Origin: Dermanyssus gallinae
Lineage: Eukaryota; Arthropoda; Arachnida; Mesostigmata; Dermanyssidae
Assembly (NCBI GenBank): GCA_003439945.1
Contig: QVRM01007081.1
Coordinates: forward strand, 62,001-126,000
DNA length: 64,000 nucleotides
Direction: 5' to 3'
The position numbers and the translations under genes were made by a program. Shown here in pieces: positions 23,603 through 35,213 of this stretch (its first letter is position 1; each line of letters begins with the position of its first letter). The notes beneath the pieces are model-generated. The model ran no database searches. It saw only the letters and a program-made list of their open reading frames with translations, and was not told where the DNA came from.

Positions 23603-23763
23603 CTTTAGCGGAATCAGATGCTTTGCTTCCTCAACCGAGCTCTGAAACGAAACCCATTCACTGTAATCGGCACATGTACAAACTATTTTTGGTGGTTGCT
23701 CTACGTAGTTGTTTTTGTGGAGGCCTGAGCACAGACTCACACATAGACTCGGCGGACGGATGC
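23603..23763 (-). CDS. Hypothetical internal exon, minus strand
   Basis: The frame is bounded by a T-rich acceptor (TTATTATTCTGTAATATAG) and a fair donor (AAAG|GTAGCT). It is 161 bases: two bases, then 53 open codons beginning IRPPSLCVSLCSGLHKNNYV. The end phase (0) matches the start phase of the next minus-strand candidate at 20851, so the three segments could form one 3' gene end. No domain is recognised. The plus strand is also open over much of the region, which weakens the case. Confidence 0.25.
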
Positions 23764-24136
23764 CTATATTACAGAATAATAAAATGGCAGATATAGATAC
23801 TAGGAATATTCCTGACGCTGGCAACGGCAATTAATACATGGAGGCAAATGAAAAGAACGAGGCGGCACATCGTCATCCGATTATGGATTCATGCGCGAAT
23901 TACTAAATAACTCGTAATATCGGTCCTTTATGCGCGAGTCAGCAGTTATTACAGTTGTAGCTATATGTAGTTATCTGCAGCGCTGTCAATGCCATGAGTG
24001 GAGTTGTGCTGGTGTTCAATCCTGTTCAACTAGTACATCTTTACGGCAGTATATTAATTGATGTGGTACTTACAGGGCAAAGAATTACATGCGTGTATGC
24101 TCACTTGTTCCAGCATTTGGCACGAATTGTGCGGTA

Positions 24137-24139
<3 letters not shown>

Positions 24140-24176
<37 letters not shown>

Positions 24177-24181
24177 ATATA

Positions 24182-24217
<36 letters not shown>
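24140..24217. repeat. (AT)n with (AAT) interruptions
   Basis: Two AT runs (24140-24172 and 24188-24216) joined by AATAATATAATAA. Confidence 0.95.
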
Positions 24218-24220
<3 letters not shown>

Positions 24221-24287
24221 TTCAGCCCATAAGCGAGAAAAACGGGAGAGTGTAATATGATTCAATTATCAGCTGCAGAGTCCCTGC

Positions 24288-24297
24288 TATAAAAGGG
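24288..24297 (+). promoter_or_regulatory. TATA-box-like sequence
   Basis: TATAAAAGGG, an exact match to a strong TATA consensus, outside any AT repeat. A start site would fall near 24318. The next good translation start is at 24521. Promoter function is inference. Confidence 0.3.
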
Positions 24298-24520
24298 TGA
24301 AGTGTGCGTACACATTTATCAAGCAAATAGAAATCACTGAATCAATCATATAGAGAACGTAGGTGTCAATAGACGTGTAAGCTGACTTAATCTGGTATGC
24401 ACGTAACCGATGTGTTGGCATAGGGTAGTGACCATACATATGACCATAGCATAGGTCCGATGAGGAACCTGGTCAAAGCCAAGATGGGAATGAATTAATC
24501 GTGCGCTGTTTGAGAGCACT

Positions 24521-24694
24521 ATGATGGATGAGCACACCGCATCAGTACAAGAAGAACTGAACCGGCACATGGTTCAGTTTGAGCCAGATCGGGTCGGTGG
24601 AAGCAGCGCGCTGTTTAAGCGAACTCGACGCCTGGATCTATACACAGAGTTATTTATACCGTTTATGCAGAACAACAGCCTTTGCATGGGCTGA
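24521..24694 (+). CDS. Hypothetical 57-residue ORF
   Basis: Two adjacent ATGs, the second in good context (A at -3, G at +4), open a hydrophilic 57-residue frame beginning MMDEHTASVQEELNRHMVQF and ending at TGA 24692-24694. It lies about 200 bases after the TATA-like box at 24288. Charged residues are balanced and no repeat contributes. I recognise no family. It could be a small gene, one exon of a larger gene, or chance; a minus-strand frame also covers part of it. Confidence 0.2.
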   Translation: MMDEHTASVQEELNRHMVQFEPDRVGGSSALFKRTRRLDLYTELFIPFMQNNSLCMG

Positions 24695-24933
24695 TCTCTA
24701 TTCGGTACGTTGGTAAGCCTACGTACGAAGCGGCCTCTGTATTCTTATGGGGCGCATGATGTGTTCGCATCGTTGCCTAGTGCGTGATCCTAGTAGAAAT
24801 TTAATCAACCACCCACCCACCCACCAAGCCATCCATTTTACTCGTGTTGAAGATGAGATATGCCTCAAACTCTGTTGACCCTGCTGCTATGATTGTTGGC
24901 GGCTATATGTCGAATTATTCCGATGTGTGCTGC

Positions 24934-25036
24934 GTCGTTGTTGTTTGTTGTCACTGCTGTTGTGTTATTACTTTTGTTGCTGTTGTTGTTGTTTTTCTTG
25001 CTGTTGCTGTTGTTGTTGTTGGTGGTGTTGCTGTTT
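24934..25036 (+). repeat. (TTG)n tract
   Basis: Interrupted TTG/CTG triplets. A CAA/CAG run in the other orientation lies at 25338-25376. Confidence 0.9.
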
Positions 25037-25981
25037 TCTATTTTACGATACAATTTGGGTCTGGCGACACAACGGTCGAGTTCACAACGGTCGCCCTGTC
25101 GGTCGTGCGAGAGTCGCCAGTGATGACGGCAGCATCAGCATCAGCAGCGTAGCCTTTGGAGGCACCAAATAACGTGGCTGGCTGCGGCGTGTGGTGTACG
25201 TGTATGTACGTCAAGGTATCTCGATATGCCTTCCTTTCTTTCGGTCCTACTCAATCGTTCCCTCTATCCCTATTTCTCTTACTCTCCCTCTCTTGTTGTA
25301 AGTTGAGTTGAGTTGACGAGGCGGAGGTGAGCCACTAAAACAACAACAGCAGCAGCAACAACAACAACAACAACAGCTGAAGTGCTTGCTTGGTTCGACC
25401 GACCAACCGACCTGGCGGCGCTTCGCTGGCCGACAATGTCCGGGAGGCGCCCCTGAGGTTCTTCTGCTCCTCCTCGGCTCATCCCTGTGTTTTTTTCGTT
25501 GCTCTTCTTTTTTCTTTTTCTTCTTCTTGGTTGCCGCTCGTAACGACTCCTTCGTTGTCGTCGTCGTAGGCCGTTTTTTTCTGCTTTTCTGCGCTGTTTT
25601 CAGGCCGAGTTCGGCACAGTTGGCCAGTCAGCCAGCCGCCAACCAGCCAGTATACCTACTTGCCCTGTGTTTTCCCTTTTGTTCGTCATCGTCGTCGGTT
25701 TCTCTTTCTTTTTCTTCGTTTTCATCATTCATTCATCATCATTGTGTCTCGGCTTCAGTGCTTCAATGCTACGAGCACGATCGACCTGGCTGAGTGAGGC
25801 GGCGGCAGCAGCAGCAACAGCAACAGCAGGGTCGGGTCGGGTCGTGTCCTGTCGTCTCGCCTCACGTCCGAGTTTACGCGACGGGGGTTAAGGGGCTTCA
25901 CCAATTGAGCTAGTAAGTAGCTGCAAGTTAGCGAAACAGCAGCACTTCGGCGACGTCGACCGATGACCGCATCAGCTGGTG

Positions 25982-26500
25982 CCGCTGTCGTTGTTGTTGT
26001 GTTTTGTGTTGTTGTTGTTGTTGAGTGTTGTTGTTGTTTGTTGTTGTTGTTGTTGGTTGTCGTTTGTTGTTGTTGTTGTTGTTGTTGTCCGTAACTGTTG
26101 TTCTGTAGCCACTGGTCATCCGTCCAAGCGTGTGTATGGTGCTACTGCTGAACTCGAGAACGTGCTGGTGGTGGTGGTGGTGGTGATGGTGGTACACCGA
26201 ACGGTCCAAACACCAATGGAGAGGTGGGAACGGGGCTAAGCCCACGTCACCAGCCGACCACTATTATCAGCAGCAGTAGCAGCAAACAACAACAACAAGT
26301 GGGCAGCAAAAGTAAGATCATCATCAGCAGTGCCGCCATCATTTCTCATGTGCCTCTGAAGCTCCTGCTGCTGCTGCTGCTCGCGTTGCTGCTGCTGGTG
26401 TTGTTGTCGTTGTTGTTGATACCTTTGCTGTGTGTTGTTGTTGTTGGTCCTGATCCCATTGTTGCTGCTGCTGTTGTTGCTGTTCCTGATCCTGCTGCCC
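25982..26500 (+). repeat. TTG, GGT, CAG and CTG triplet cluster
   Basis: TTG units at 25988-26090, GGT at 26166-26190, CAG/CAA at 26268-26300 and CTG/TTG at 26364-26495. Four triplet types abut within 500 bases, in both orientations. Confidence 0.88.
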
Positions 26501-26779
26501 GCGTCCGCCACCACCATCTCCGCCGTGAACGTCAGCAGCGTCGGTGGCGACGACGATCATGATGACGACGACGACGACGACGAAAACCCGATATATAGGT
26601 TATGACCATCGATCGCCGTGCACGCCGTCGCAAGGTCATGAAGCTGTCTGTCCGGTCCGACGGGAGAACGGGAGAGGCTGAGAACTGAGAATAGCAGCGG
26701 TCGTAGCAGCAGGAGCAGCTTACAGTTCCGCGGCGCGCAACAGTCGGTTGAGGCCAACAGCAGCAATGGCAGCAACGGC

Positions 26780-26990
26780 GGGAGGGGGGGGGGGGTGGGT
26801 CATGGCTACCGTGTTCGTGACGACGCCAGACACCACCGTGGAGACCAGCTGACCCCTCTCTCTCTCTCTCTCTCTCTGAGTGCTCTCGTGCTCCTCGTCG
26901 TCGTCGTCGTCCAGCTCTCGTCGATCGCGCGCGTCATCGTTACCGATGCGCGTACCTGTGTGACCGATGTACCGCCGAGGAGCCGCCGCC
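26780..26990. repeat. G-run, (TC)n and CGT/CGC triplets
   Basis: A G-run at about 26781-26797, TC units at 26856-26878, and CGT/CCG triplets at 26895-26912 and 26980-26996. Short frames here are repeat translations. Confidence 0.85.
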
Positions 26991-27159
26991 GCCGCCAACA
27001 ACAGCGCGCCACCCGCCGCTACTCTGACTTCAGCCTTCAGGGGTGAAGGGTCAACGCCGTGGGCGACGGTCGCGACATGCCGCAAGGTCCGACGGACAGT
27101 CGTCTTTCGACGCTTGTAGATGGCGACACTGGCGTGCGGCATGCGGCGCCACAGAACAC

Positions 27160-27450
27160 ACCATGATGATGATTATGATGGTGATGATGATTATGATGAT
27201 GATGGTGGTGATGGTGGTGATAATGCTGATGACGAGTGGGAACGCGTCCGAAGTTTGTCGTCGAAGAGGTCCTACTGCTGGTTGTACTGCTGTTACGATA
27301 CTACTGCTGTACGATAACTTCAACTGCTCATCCCAACTAAGTGACTGTCGAAGTTGTACAAGGATGAAGGAGCTACTGCTGTTGCTGCTGCTGATGATGA
27401 TAATACTGTCGATGATGAGGATGATGATGGTGATGGTAGTGATGATGGTG
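27160..27450 (+). repeat. (GAT)n triplet tracts
   Basis: GAT/GGT units at 27162-27232 and again at 27390-27450, with ordinary sequence between. Confidence 0.88.
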
Positions 27451-27934
27451 GAGTCAAAGATGATTCGAACTTTGGTCCGCTCGGCGGTGGTCTGATCTGT
27501 TAGGTCACTGCGCGACGCATCGAGAAGAATATCACCACATTTGTCGTCTTCCTCTATCTACTGGTATCTACGGAGGGTTTTGCGGACAACGAGTCCACTA
27601 CACGGAGAGGCTTTTCTCCGTCGCTCCCGTCGAGCCTGTCGAGTACCAGTTGCGTTCCAGTTGGCGCTTGCTGTTGTTAGCTGGCAGACAAGCATGCACC
27701 CACCACTGGAATGCTGGCCAGATCGATGAAGCCGATTGAAGGGGGACTGGGGGGTGGAGGGGTAAACGAGGAAAGCTGAGACCTTCAACAGGACCTTTTG
27801 GGACGATGGAACTGGGAAGATCATGGCGACGGCGGCGGTGGTGGTGCGTGCTTGCGTGCATGCGTGGCGGCATAGCATTTCGAGAGGAAGGTCCGTAAAG
27901 CGGGCGACATATCCACAATTCATCTCTAGGTTCT

Positions 27935-28030
27935 TGCGAAGCGAGAGAGAGAGAGAGAGAGGAAAGCGAGTAAGAGAGAGATAGAGAGAGACAGGCGGAC
28001 AGGCAGAGAGATATCGAGAGTGAGACAAGC
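27935..28030 (+). repeat. (GA)n purine tract
   Basis: GA units and near-pure purine sequence. Related GA runs lie at 28313-28350 next to (AT)n and at 30613-30645. Confidence 0.9.
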
Positions 28031-28274
28031 ATCTGCCGTGTTGAGCAAGCAGCGGATCGATCGTAATGTCGTCATGCCCCTCATGCGTAATCGTAGCAGC
28101 AGGGGCGGCGGTGACGGCGTCGCGAAAACGGCAGTATGACGAAGAGGCCGAAGATCAGGCGAAAAACGAGACGCAACAGGAATACGTCGATATAAATCGT
28201 ATTTAGTGAGCGTCGTCAAATCCGTTAAGGAGGCACGACAAGCAGAAAGCGGCCAGTGTGACAAAGTAAGTCTA

Positions 28275-28276
<2 letters not shown>

Positions 28277-28335
<59 letters not shown>

Positions 28336-28350
28336 GGGGAGAGAGGGAGA
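28277..28350. repeat. Compound (AT)n(GA)n microsatellite
   Basis: About 19 AT units pass directly into GA units. Confidence 0.95.
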
Positions 28351-28904
28351 GATGAATAGATAGGGTGTTGGAGAAAGGAAGAAAAATGAGACAATGACCA
28401 ATTGCATGTATTCACATGCAGCTACGCATCGACACATCATAGCATAGAGTGTTGCGTCATGAAGTGGTGAAGTCACTGAGGACAATGAAGGTGTGTCGCG
28501 TCGCCAAGCCAATCGAGGGGCAACGGGTCGCCCTGAGACGCCCTGAGATGGCTACGCCGGCTAGACCTCCGAAACGAGGCGCTACGAATCGCAACAGCCG
28601 CGGCGGGATGCCATCCCATAGGCGACCTCATCTCTCACGACTCTTCGATAGGCGACTGCGATAGTGGCGGAGTAGCGCCGTCATGTTCGGATCTGTAAAA
28701 CACATGGACAGAACCGTGCGCAGCGGTTCCGTTGCGTTCTGACCGATCGACGGCTGGCTGACTGTATCATCGGCTTATCGAGCAACGCGATTGACTGCTG
28801 CGCTTGGTTGTTGTCTATTTATTTCGCTTTGAGAACAGATCTTTCCGACCGCGTCGGCGTTGTCGTTGCCGTCCTTCTTGTTCAACTTTTGTGGCGGGTT
28901 TGTT

Positions 28905-29200
28905 GTTGGTGTTGTTGCGTTGGTTGTTGTTACTAGTCGTTATTATTGTTGTTGTTGTTGCTGGCGTTGTTGTTGCGGTAGTGATTTTTGTTGTTGTTGT
29001 CGGCGGCGTTGCTTAGTTGTTGCTTCTGTGCTACTGCTGCTGACATTGCCGCAGCAAAAGCGGCAAGTAAAACTATGTTTGTTATCGATGTTGGCGCTGT
29101 TATTGCTCATTATTGCCGTTGTTAAGGTTGGCATTGCGTGTTGTCGTTGTTGCTGTTGTTGTTGTCGTTGTTGTTGTTATTGCTGTCGTTCCTGTTGTGT
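28905..29200 (+). repeat. TTG/CTG triplet tracts
   Basis: TTG units at 28905-29010 and 29138-29200. The pyrimidine-rich strand keeps several frames open without indicating a gene. Confidence 0.88.
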
Positions 29201-29285
29201 AGATGGTGTTGCTGTAGACTTTACTGCCAACGGTGTCGTTGTTACTACTGCCGCTGCTGTCGCTGCTAATGATGCTGATAGCTGC

Positions 29286-29375
29286 TGGGGCTGTATTGGC
29301 GTGGGGTTGTATGGGTGTATGTCGTGTGTGGGTTGGGGGCTGGGGGTTAGAAGGAATAGTGTGGGGTGGTGTATG
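29286..29375 (+). other. G-rich segment with quadruplex potential
   Basis: At least five G-runs of three or more lie within 90 bases, including GGGTTGGGGGCTGGGGG. It satisfies the simple four-run G-quadruplex pattern on plus. Confidence 0.7.
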
Positions 29376-29624
29376 ACGCCCTCATATGGGTACCCTCGTT
29401 CAGTGAAAGCGAATCACTGCGAGTGCAACTGTGCCGTCAACTGCTCGCTCACAGCAGTTTGTCCAGCAGCATTATCGACCGAGTGAACGAATGAGCAAGC
29501 CTTTCAAGGCGTCGATGGCCTCGGTGTCTGTTATCCGCCTGTCCTGTGGGTTGCATCAGTTGCCTTCAAGGCGTTGCACCCATGCATGTTCCTTCGGTAA
29601 CACGCTTGCTTGCGTTGCGTTGCA

Positions 29625-30525
29625 ATATTGTTGTTGTTGTTGTTTTTGTTGTCGTCATCGTCGCCAACGTTTCGTCTTGGGGTCGTCTTGCAGCTGCATC
29701 TTGTCGTTCTTTCGTCCCACCACCATCATCACCATGAGCATCGACTCGGCTATCAGACGGCGCGAGCCGGCCCGAGGCGCAAGTCGCGTGGCAGGCCGCG
29801 TCCTCGACGGCCCCGTAGAAATAGGCGTCTTCGTCGTCGTCATTGTTGTTGTCGTCGTTGTTGTTGTCGTTATTGTTGTTGCTGTTTGTCGTAGTAATCG
29901 TCGAAAGCGTACTCGTTGGTACCCCTATCCCCATCCGCTCCAACCTCCAACTAACCTATCGGCCCGCATAAGGTGCGTCTGCCTGTCTATCGCCCGTCGC
30001 CCGCTTCGCCGGCGTCATTGCTGGCGTCATAAGTCAAAGTTGACAGCCCCTGCTGCTGCTGCTGATGTTGTTGTTGCTGTCGCCAATCCAGCAGCAGCAG
30101 CAGCACTAGCTTACGGTAGCACCGAGAGCTATATCGGTCTCGTGTGTGTGTGAGAGCAATCTCTCGCGAGCAGTTGCCAGTTGCCACTCAGTGCGGTGGT
30201 GGTGGGCCAAGGCCAAGGATGCGTCAAGTTTCTCCCATTTCACTGCAAGCCTGCCGGCCTGCCTGCAAGTCACTCAGTCAGTCAGGCTGCAGCCAGCAAT
30301 GGGTCCGTTAGCCAGCTAACGTTTGCTGTCGCAACGGTAGCCGAAACGGTATCGGCTCTAGTAGTCGTAGTAGTAGTAGGTGCAGTAGGCCGCGGCGGCG
30401 ATGACAACAATGACTACAACAACAACAACAACAACAATAACAACAATCCTACAACCACCATCTTCCAATGCTGCTACGCTGCTGCTGCTATTACGGCCAT
30501 TATTACAACAACAACATAACAACAA
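29625..30525. repeat. Triplet tracts switching orientation
   Basis: TTG/GTC units at 29625-29665 and 29838-29890, CTG/CAG around 30048-30105, then CAA at 30417-30525. Sequence between is unique with no recognised gene. Confidence 0.85.
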
Positions 30526-31082
30526 CACCAACTTCGTTTACTATTAATACTACGACGAGAACCAACCGTGATGGGTAGAAACAAACAAAAAGCCGAGAGG
30601 ATTGCGCATACGAGAGAGAGAGAGAGATAGAGGAAGAGAGCGAAGATGGCGAAAGTATACTCGGCAGTGGTGGTGGATCGTTGTTGTGTTGTGAATTAGT
30701 CAGAGTCGTGGCGAGTTGGTGTCGAGGAAACGCCGCCGCCTCCACCACCACCACCAATGGGTGGTGCGAAGATTCGAAAACCCTTGCGCATCAACCGCTC
30801 GCTGCAGTCATTTCGACAGGCGCACGCAGGCAGGCAAGCAGGCACACTGAGACACCGAGACAGACAGAAGAACAGCCCGACCCCCGGGTTCAGTCGGTTG
30901 GTCGTCAGTGACTTTGTTGTCCTGTGTCAGGCGACGCTGATTGTGATGCGTTCGGGACGGCGCGTGTTCTTCGCCGATGCTGCTGCTGTTGTTGTTGTTG
31001 TTCCCGCCGAGGACGACAAGAAGGAGCTGTAGAAGAACGCATTGTGCCAAAGTGTACAGCCCAATGACAACGCCGACGACGA

Positions 31083-31185
31083 CGACGATAACAACATCAA
31101 GCCCCGCAACAACAACAACAACAACAACAAAAATAACAACAACACGAAAAAAACAACAACGATAACAGCAGCAGCATCGGCAGAA
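31083..31185 (+). repeat. (CAA)n tract
   Basis: GAC then CAA and AAC units. More CAA lies at 31538-31560 and 31858-31907. Confidence 0.9.
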
Positions 31186-31978
31186 GTAGCATCTTTGCGC
31201 AGAGAGCTGTTGCTGCTGCTGCTGCTGCCGCAGTCACTGGCCTACAAAGATCTACGACCAAAGGTGAAAGGCGGCCGGTCCGGCAGGTGAAATTGCATCA
31301 GGTCAGGGTCTCTCTTTGCAGACGGGTGCAGTAAGCGTAGTCATGGGTAGAAGTTCGTGGAGCCGCCGGCCGCCACAAACCCCTGCATTACCACTGCTCT
31401 CTCGGTGAGAAGAACTGATCAGGCGGCGGTCTCCTGAGGGCGTCGTCGGCGTCGGCATCATCGTCGTCGTTGTCGTCGTCGTCGTCGTCTGGGACAGATC
31501 GACCCATCTGAAGTCAGCTGAAGTCGGCAGCTGAACAGCAACAACAACAACAACAGCAACAGGCGTTTAGGGCTACGCGCGAGTGAAGCGCGCCTGCTGA
31601 TGACGACAACAAAGCTCTGACAAAAGTGTCACGTCGAAGAAGTAAATGATGGTGAAGGTGATGGCGGCGTCGGCGGCGCCGAAGAAGAAAACGAACAAGA
31701 TGAAGATGAAAAAAGCAACAAAAAATGAAATCGAGTCTCGGCCACGAGCGCGGCCACGCGGCTTTCTCTAGCGGGTTAGCGGCAACAAGAGGGTTGCAAC
31801 AAATGAACGATGATAATAGTTTTAAATCATGCGTTGCACATTGGAGGTAGCGGCGGTGACAACAACAACAACAAAAGCGACGACAACAACAACAACAACA
31901 ACAACAAATGGCTATATAAAGCAAGCGGCGATGATTCCACGCGCGGGGACTTGTGGGAGTCAAGATGACGGTACCGAT

Positions 31979-32209
31979 CTAGTCCGTCCCTCGTGACCCT
32001 CTACTCGTAAAAGGGCCCTTTTTTCCCGATGCAAGGACGCACAGCTGAATCAGCAGCAACAGCGGTAGCAGTATGCAGCCAGCCAATGCCGTTAAAAGAA
32101 CCGTCCAGCAAACATCTAACGGGCGTTTGGCTTTATCATTTAAAAAGCGCTTGTAGGGAAGAGTTTGTACACATTTGTCAATGCCAACGCCGCCTATATT
32201 GGCGCTCAT
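31979..32209 (-). CDS. Hypothetical membrane ORF resembling the start of a sugar transferase
   Basis: A 76-codon minus-strand frame without triplet repeats, beginning MSANIGGVGIDKCVQTLPYK. It has a basic KAKRPLD motif (residues about 25-31), one hydrophobic segment (about 32-60, including LLPLLLLIQL) and then GKKGPF. Bacterial polyprenol-phosphate sugar transferases (Bac_transf family) start with KR-x-x-D, a membrane hairpin ending P-L-L-L-L-I, and then a GP-x-F element. The resemblance stops there: the KFRTM and later catalytic motifs are not found downstream, and a CAA/TTG repeat follows within 100 bases. A chance leucine-rich frame, a signal-anchor exon, or a decayed bacterial fragment are all possible. 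Confidence 0.15.
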   Translation of the reverse strand: MSANIGGVGIDKCVQTLPYKRFLNDKAKRPLDVCWTVLLTALAGCILLPLLLLIQLCVLASGKKGPFTSRGSRGTD

Positions 32210-32402
32210 TGGCGCCTATGTCATTGTTGCAAAGTATGGCTGTATAGTACGAGGGTGGGTGAACAGGCGCTCGCTATGAGTTTCTTTTCGGATCACGGTC
32301 CAGCCTGCAGAATTTGATTCGTGGCAGCTAGCAATTATTTGAAAAACAGACAACAGAATTCTTAGGTTTTTCCCATATGAAACACAGGTACACAAACACG
32401 TG

Positions 32403-32404
<2 letters not shown>

Positions 32405-32463
<59 letters not shown>
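32405..32463. repeat. (AT)n microsatellite
   Basis: Almost 60 bases of near-pure AT. Confidence 0.97.
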
Positions 32464-32467
<4 letters not shown>

Positions 32468-33884
32468 GTGTTTATATACATAAAATAATTAAAAAACGTT
32501 TATATAAAAAATATTGCTAAGTAAAAACAAAGTACGGACGGAACTGAGCTCGAGCGAGGTTTGCAACGTCCCGCAAGCGTCAACGCCGAGCGCTACCCGA
32601 GAACCGCGCGCCTTCTGCTGAGAAATGGAGCACCCAGACAGCACCGTTGTGTCGGAAACCGTCGCAAACCGAGCTGTTCTGCGCTGGTGGTGGTGGTGGT
32701 GGTGATGATGCACGGTGGTAGTGATGATGGGACACGCGTCGGCAGCAGGTGCGGTGCGATCCGAGATTGACGCCCATCTATCTCGGATCTCTCTTGTGAG
32801 GAAAGTCGGCAACAGAACCGAACGAACTCTGAACAGTAGCGAGAGAGCGATCGAGCAAACGGGCTCTCCTGCCGTTTTGTAGGAGACCGGGTTGACTCGT
32901 TCGGACTTTGTTGCTGCTGCTGTTGTTGCTGCGAATGCTGCTGCTGTTAGATGGCTGAGTAGCTAAGGGTTGACTGGCGCGCTCGGTAGGCAGATAGGGA
33001 GGTTTATCGGTCGATCGATGCAGGCCAACAACAGCCGGCTTAACTTTGCAGCTTCTGCATGTTTAGTTCGGCACCATCACACCATCATTATTATGGTGAT
33101 TATGATTATGGTTTTAATGATGACATTGATGGTGGTGGTGGTGGTGGTGGCGGCGATGATGAAAATAATGATGTTGATGATGATGATGACGACGACGATC
33201 ATCTATCGTGATCGGGAATAGATGGCGGCCTTGTCGAGAATCTCGCTCAGAGCTGTGTAGAACAGCTGAGATCTTGAGTCGGTCCTTTCTTTCGTATTGT
33301 TGTTGATGTTGTTGCTATTGCTGTTGTCGTTGTTGCTGTTGTGGATGTCATAGTTCATCATCATCACCATTCTGTCATTGTCGGCGGCACACTTGCGGCA
33401 TTCGGCAGCATCAAGCGCGCGCGCGCGCCTATTCTATTTAAGCATCGCACTCATCGCACCGCTTGTCTACGATACCGTTTGTGCGTGTCCCCTTCGATGT
33501 TAGCGAGAGCGCAGACAGCAGGTTCACCTAACCTCGCTAACTGTCTGCGAGTTAGCGAGGGTTACAACTACGAGTGGTTATGGACTAGCTGCTGCAGAAG
33601 CCGTCGTCGTCGTCATTATCATGATCGGGTAGTAGTCGTAGTAGTAGTGTACTACTCTCTCTCTGTAGCCTGTAGTATACATAGTAAGTACTGTAGGCGA
33701 AGCTGTAGTGCAGACAGCCAGGTAGACAGACTACCGGCTTCAACCGACCGAGCGCTTGACGAAGACAGCAAACGCACCGACACCGGCAGGCGAACAAGGC
33801 GAACAGAAGACGAAGAAAGAGTACGGCGAGATGCCAATGAGAGGACAAGAGAAGATGCGAGCAAGCAAAAAGGTTAAAGAATGC

Positions 33885-33951
33885 GGGAGAGTGAGAGATG
33901 AGAGAGAGGGGGAGATATAAAGAGAGCGAGAAAGAAAGAGAGAAATATGTA

Positions 33952-33984
<33 letters not shown>

Positions 33985-33985
33985 A
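33885..33985. repeat. (GA)n tract followed by (AT)n
   Basis: GA-rich purine sequence at 33885-33945, then AT units at 33950-33983. This repeats the GA/AT association seen at 28.3 and 56.1 kb. Confidence 0.92.
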
Positions 33986-34746
33986 GGCGAGTGAGAGAGG
34001 TGTGTGAAGAGAGTCTGTAACCGGAGCGAAGCGACCGCATATCGCTCCGGTTCGAAGGGTGAAAAGTGTTGCTGCTGCTGCTGTTGGTGTTGGTAGTGCT
34101 GGGGGTGGCGGTGATGGTGGTGGTCGTAGGTCGGTAGTTAGGTAGCGGCCAAACACAGTGTAGAAAGGCCGGCTGCGGCCCCGGGCCATAGGCACAGTGG
34201 GGCGGGACCGCAGCCGTGACGATACATACAAACGACGACATGAGAAGGTCGACACAGCCCAGCCAGCCGGCCATCGACCGACATAAAGCTCCATCGACTT
34301 CTTGGGCGTCGTCAACGGACTTTGCAAAATGCCGATCAGTTGATGATGTCGCGTCAACTTGGGCAAAGGGTGCTGCGATCAGTAGTACACTACAGGCGGA
34401 CAGCATCAGTCCTGCTACTGCCACTAACAAACACCATGATCGACACCACTGTCACCTATCGTCGGCGTCCTGGGGCAAGCAGACGACCTTCTTGAGTCAA
34501 GGTTGGACATTGTCGCGGGATTGCTAGTGCGGTTGTTGTTATTGTTATTGTTGCTCCAATTGCTCTGGCGGTTGTCGTTGTTGTTTCGGTGTTGGTGGGG
34601 ATGATGGTGGCGATGGTGGTGTAGCGATTGCTGCTTCGTTTTACTGTTACGGATACGTAGGTATATATAACAAATCTTCATAGTAGCACACATTTAGATC
34701 ACGACGACGCCGCCGGAAAATTGTTTTTGGCTTGTGCCTTTGGCAG

Positions 34747-34959
34747 GACCACTGGACGTATTTCAGACAAAGCTTATTCCCAGAACGGGGACATTACCTA
34801 TCAATGATAGATATTCGATTTCATTCACGACACAGCATGTGCATAATTGTGCCGAACACAAACAAATAATAGTTAATTGTGTACTATTGTAATGTTAAAA
34901 ATGCTTATTGATTGCACTAAACGGCGCAGTGGTGAGTGTAGTTGTGCGTTATGCATGTG

Positions 34960-34991
<32 letters not shown>

Positions 34992-35213
34992 CATATATAC
35001 AGTGACAGAAAGCAATGATGAAAAGGGCTATCGGGCAATAGAAAGGCGTCTGAGAAAGCAGATATTGTCTTTTCATATTTTGCCCATGTTTTGTCGGTGC
35101 GTGCTTATCACTACGATTCACATTGTAGGGTGAACTTCGCAGTCCGACCTACCGCCGACGAATGCCCCGATTTTCTCTCTTCAAAGCCAAAACTGTGCCC
35201 AATAAGCGAATGA
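34747..35213 (+). CDS. Hypothetical two-exon 3' end of a plus-strand gene
   Basis: Exon 34747-34888 follows a good acceptor (TTTTTGGCTTGTGCCTTTGGCAG) and ends at GTAATG. It reads two bases and then 46 codons starting PLDVFQTKLIPRTGTLPIND. After a 240-base intron containing an (AT)n run, the acceptor ATTCACATTGTAG opens 35129-35213. The frame continues in matching phase, VNFAVRPTADECPDFLSSKP and onward, to TGA at 35211-35213. The first exon has alternating hydrophobic residues and a P-R-T-G-x-L pattern, as in a beta-sandwich (Ig/ASH-like) domain, but I do not recognise the gene. A possible polyadenylation hexamer (ATTAAA) is at 35389. A second frame is open in exon 2. Support is splice consensus, open frame and phase agreement only. 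Confidence 0.3.
34962..35000. repeat. (AT)n microsatellite
   Basis: About 15 units with minor interruptions, inside the proposed intron 34889-35128. Confidence 0.93.

Noticed and set aside
33585..34430. 281-codon and 208-codon minus-strand frames
   Set aside because: They run through TC/AT repeats (Leu-Ser and Tyr-Ile) with low-complexity flanks; two overlapping frames are open together.
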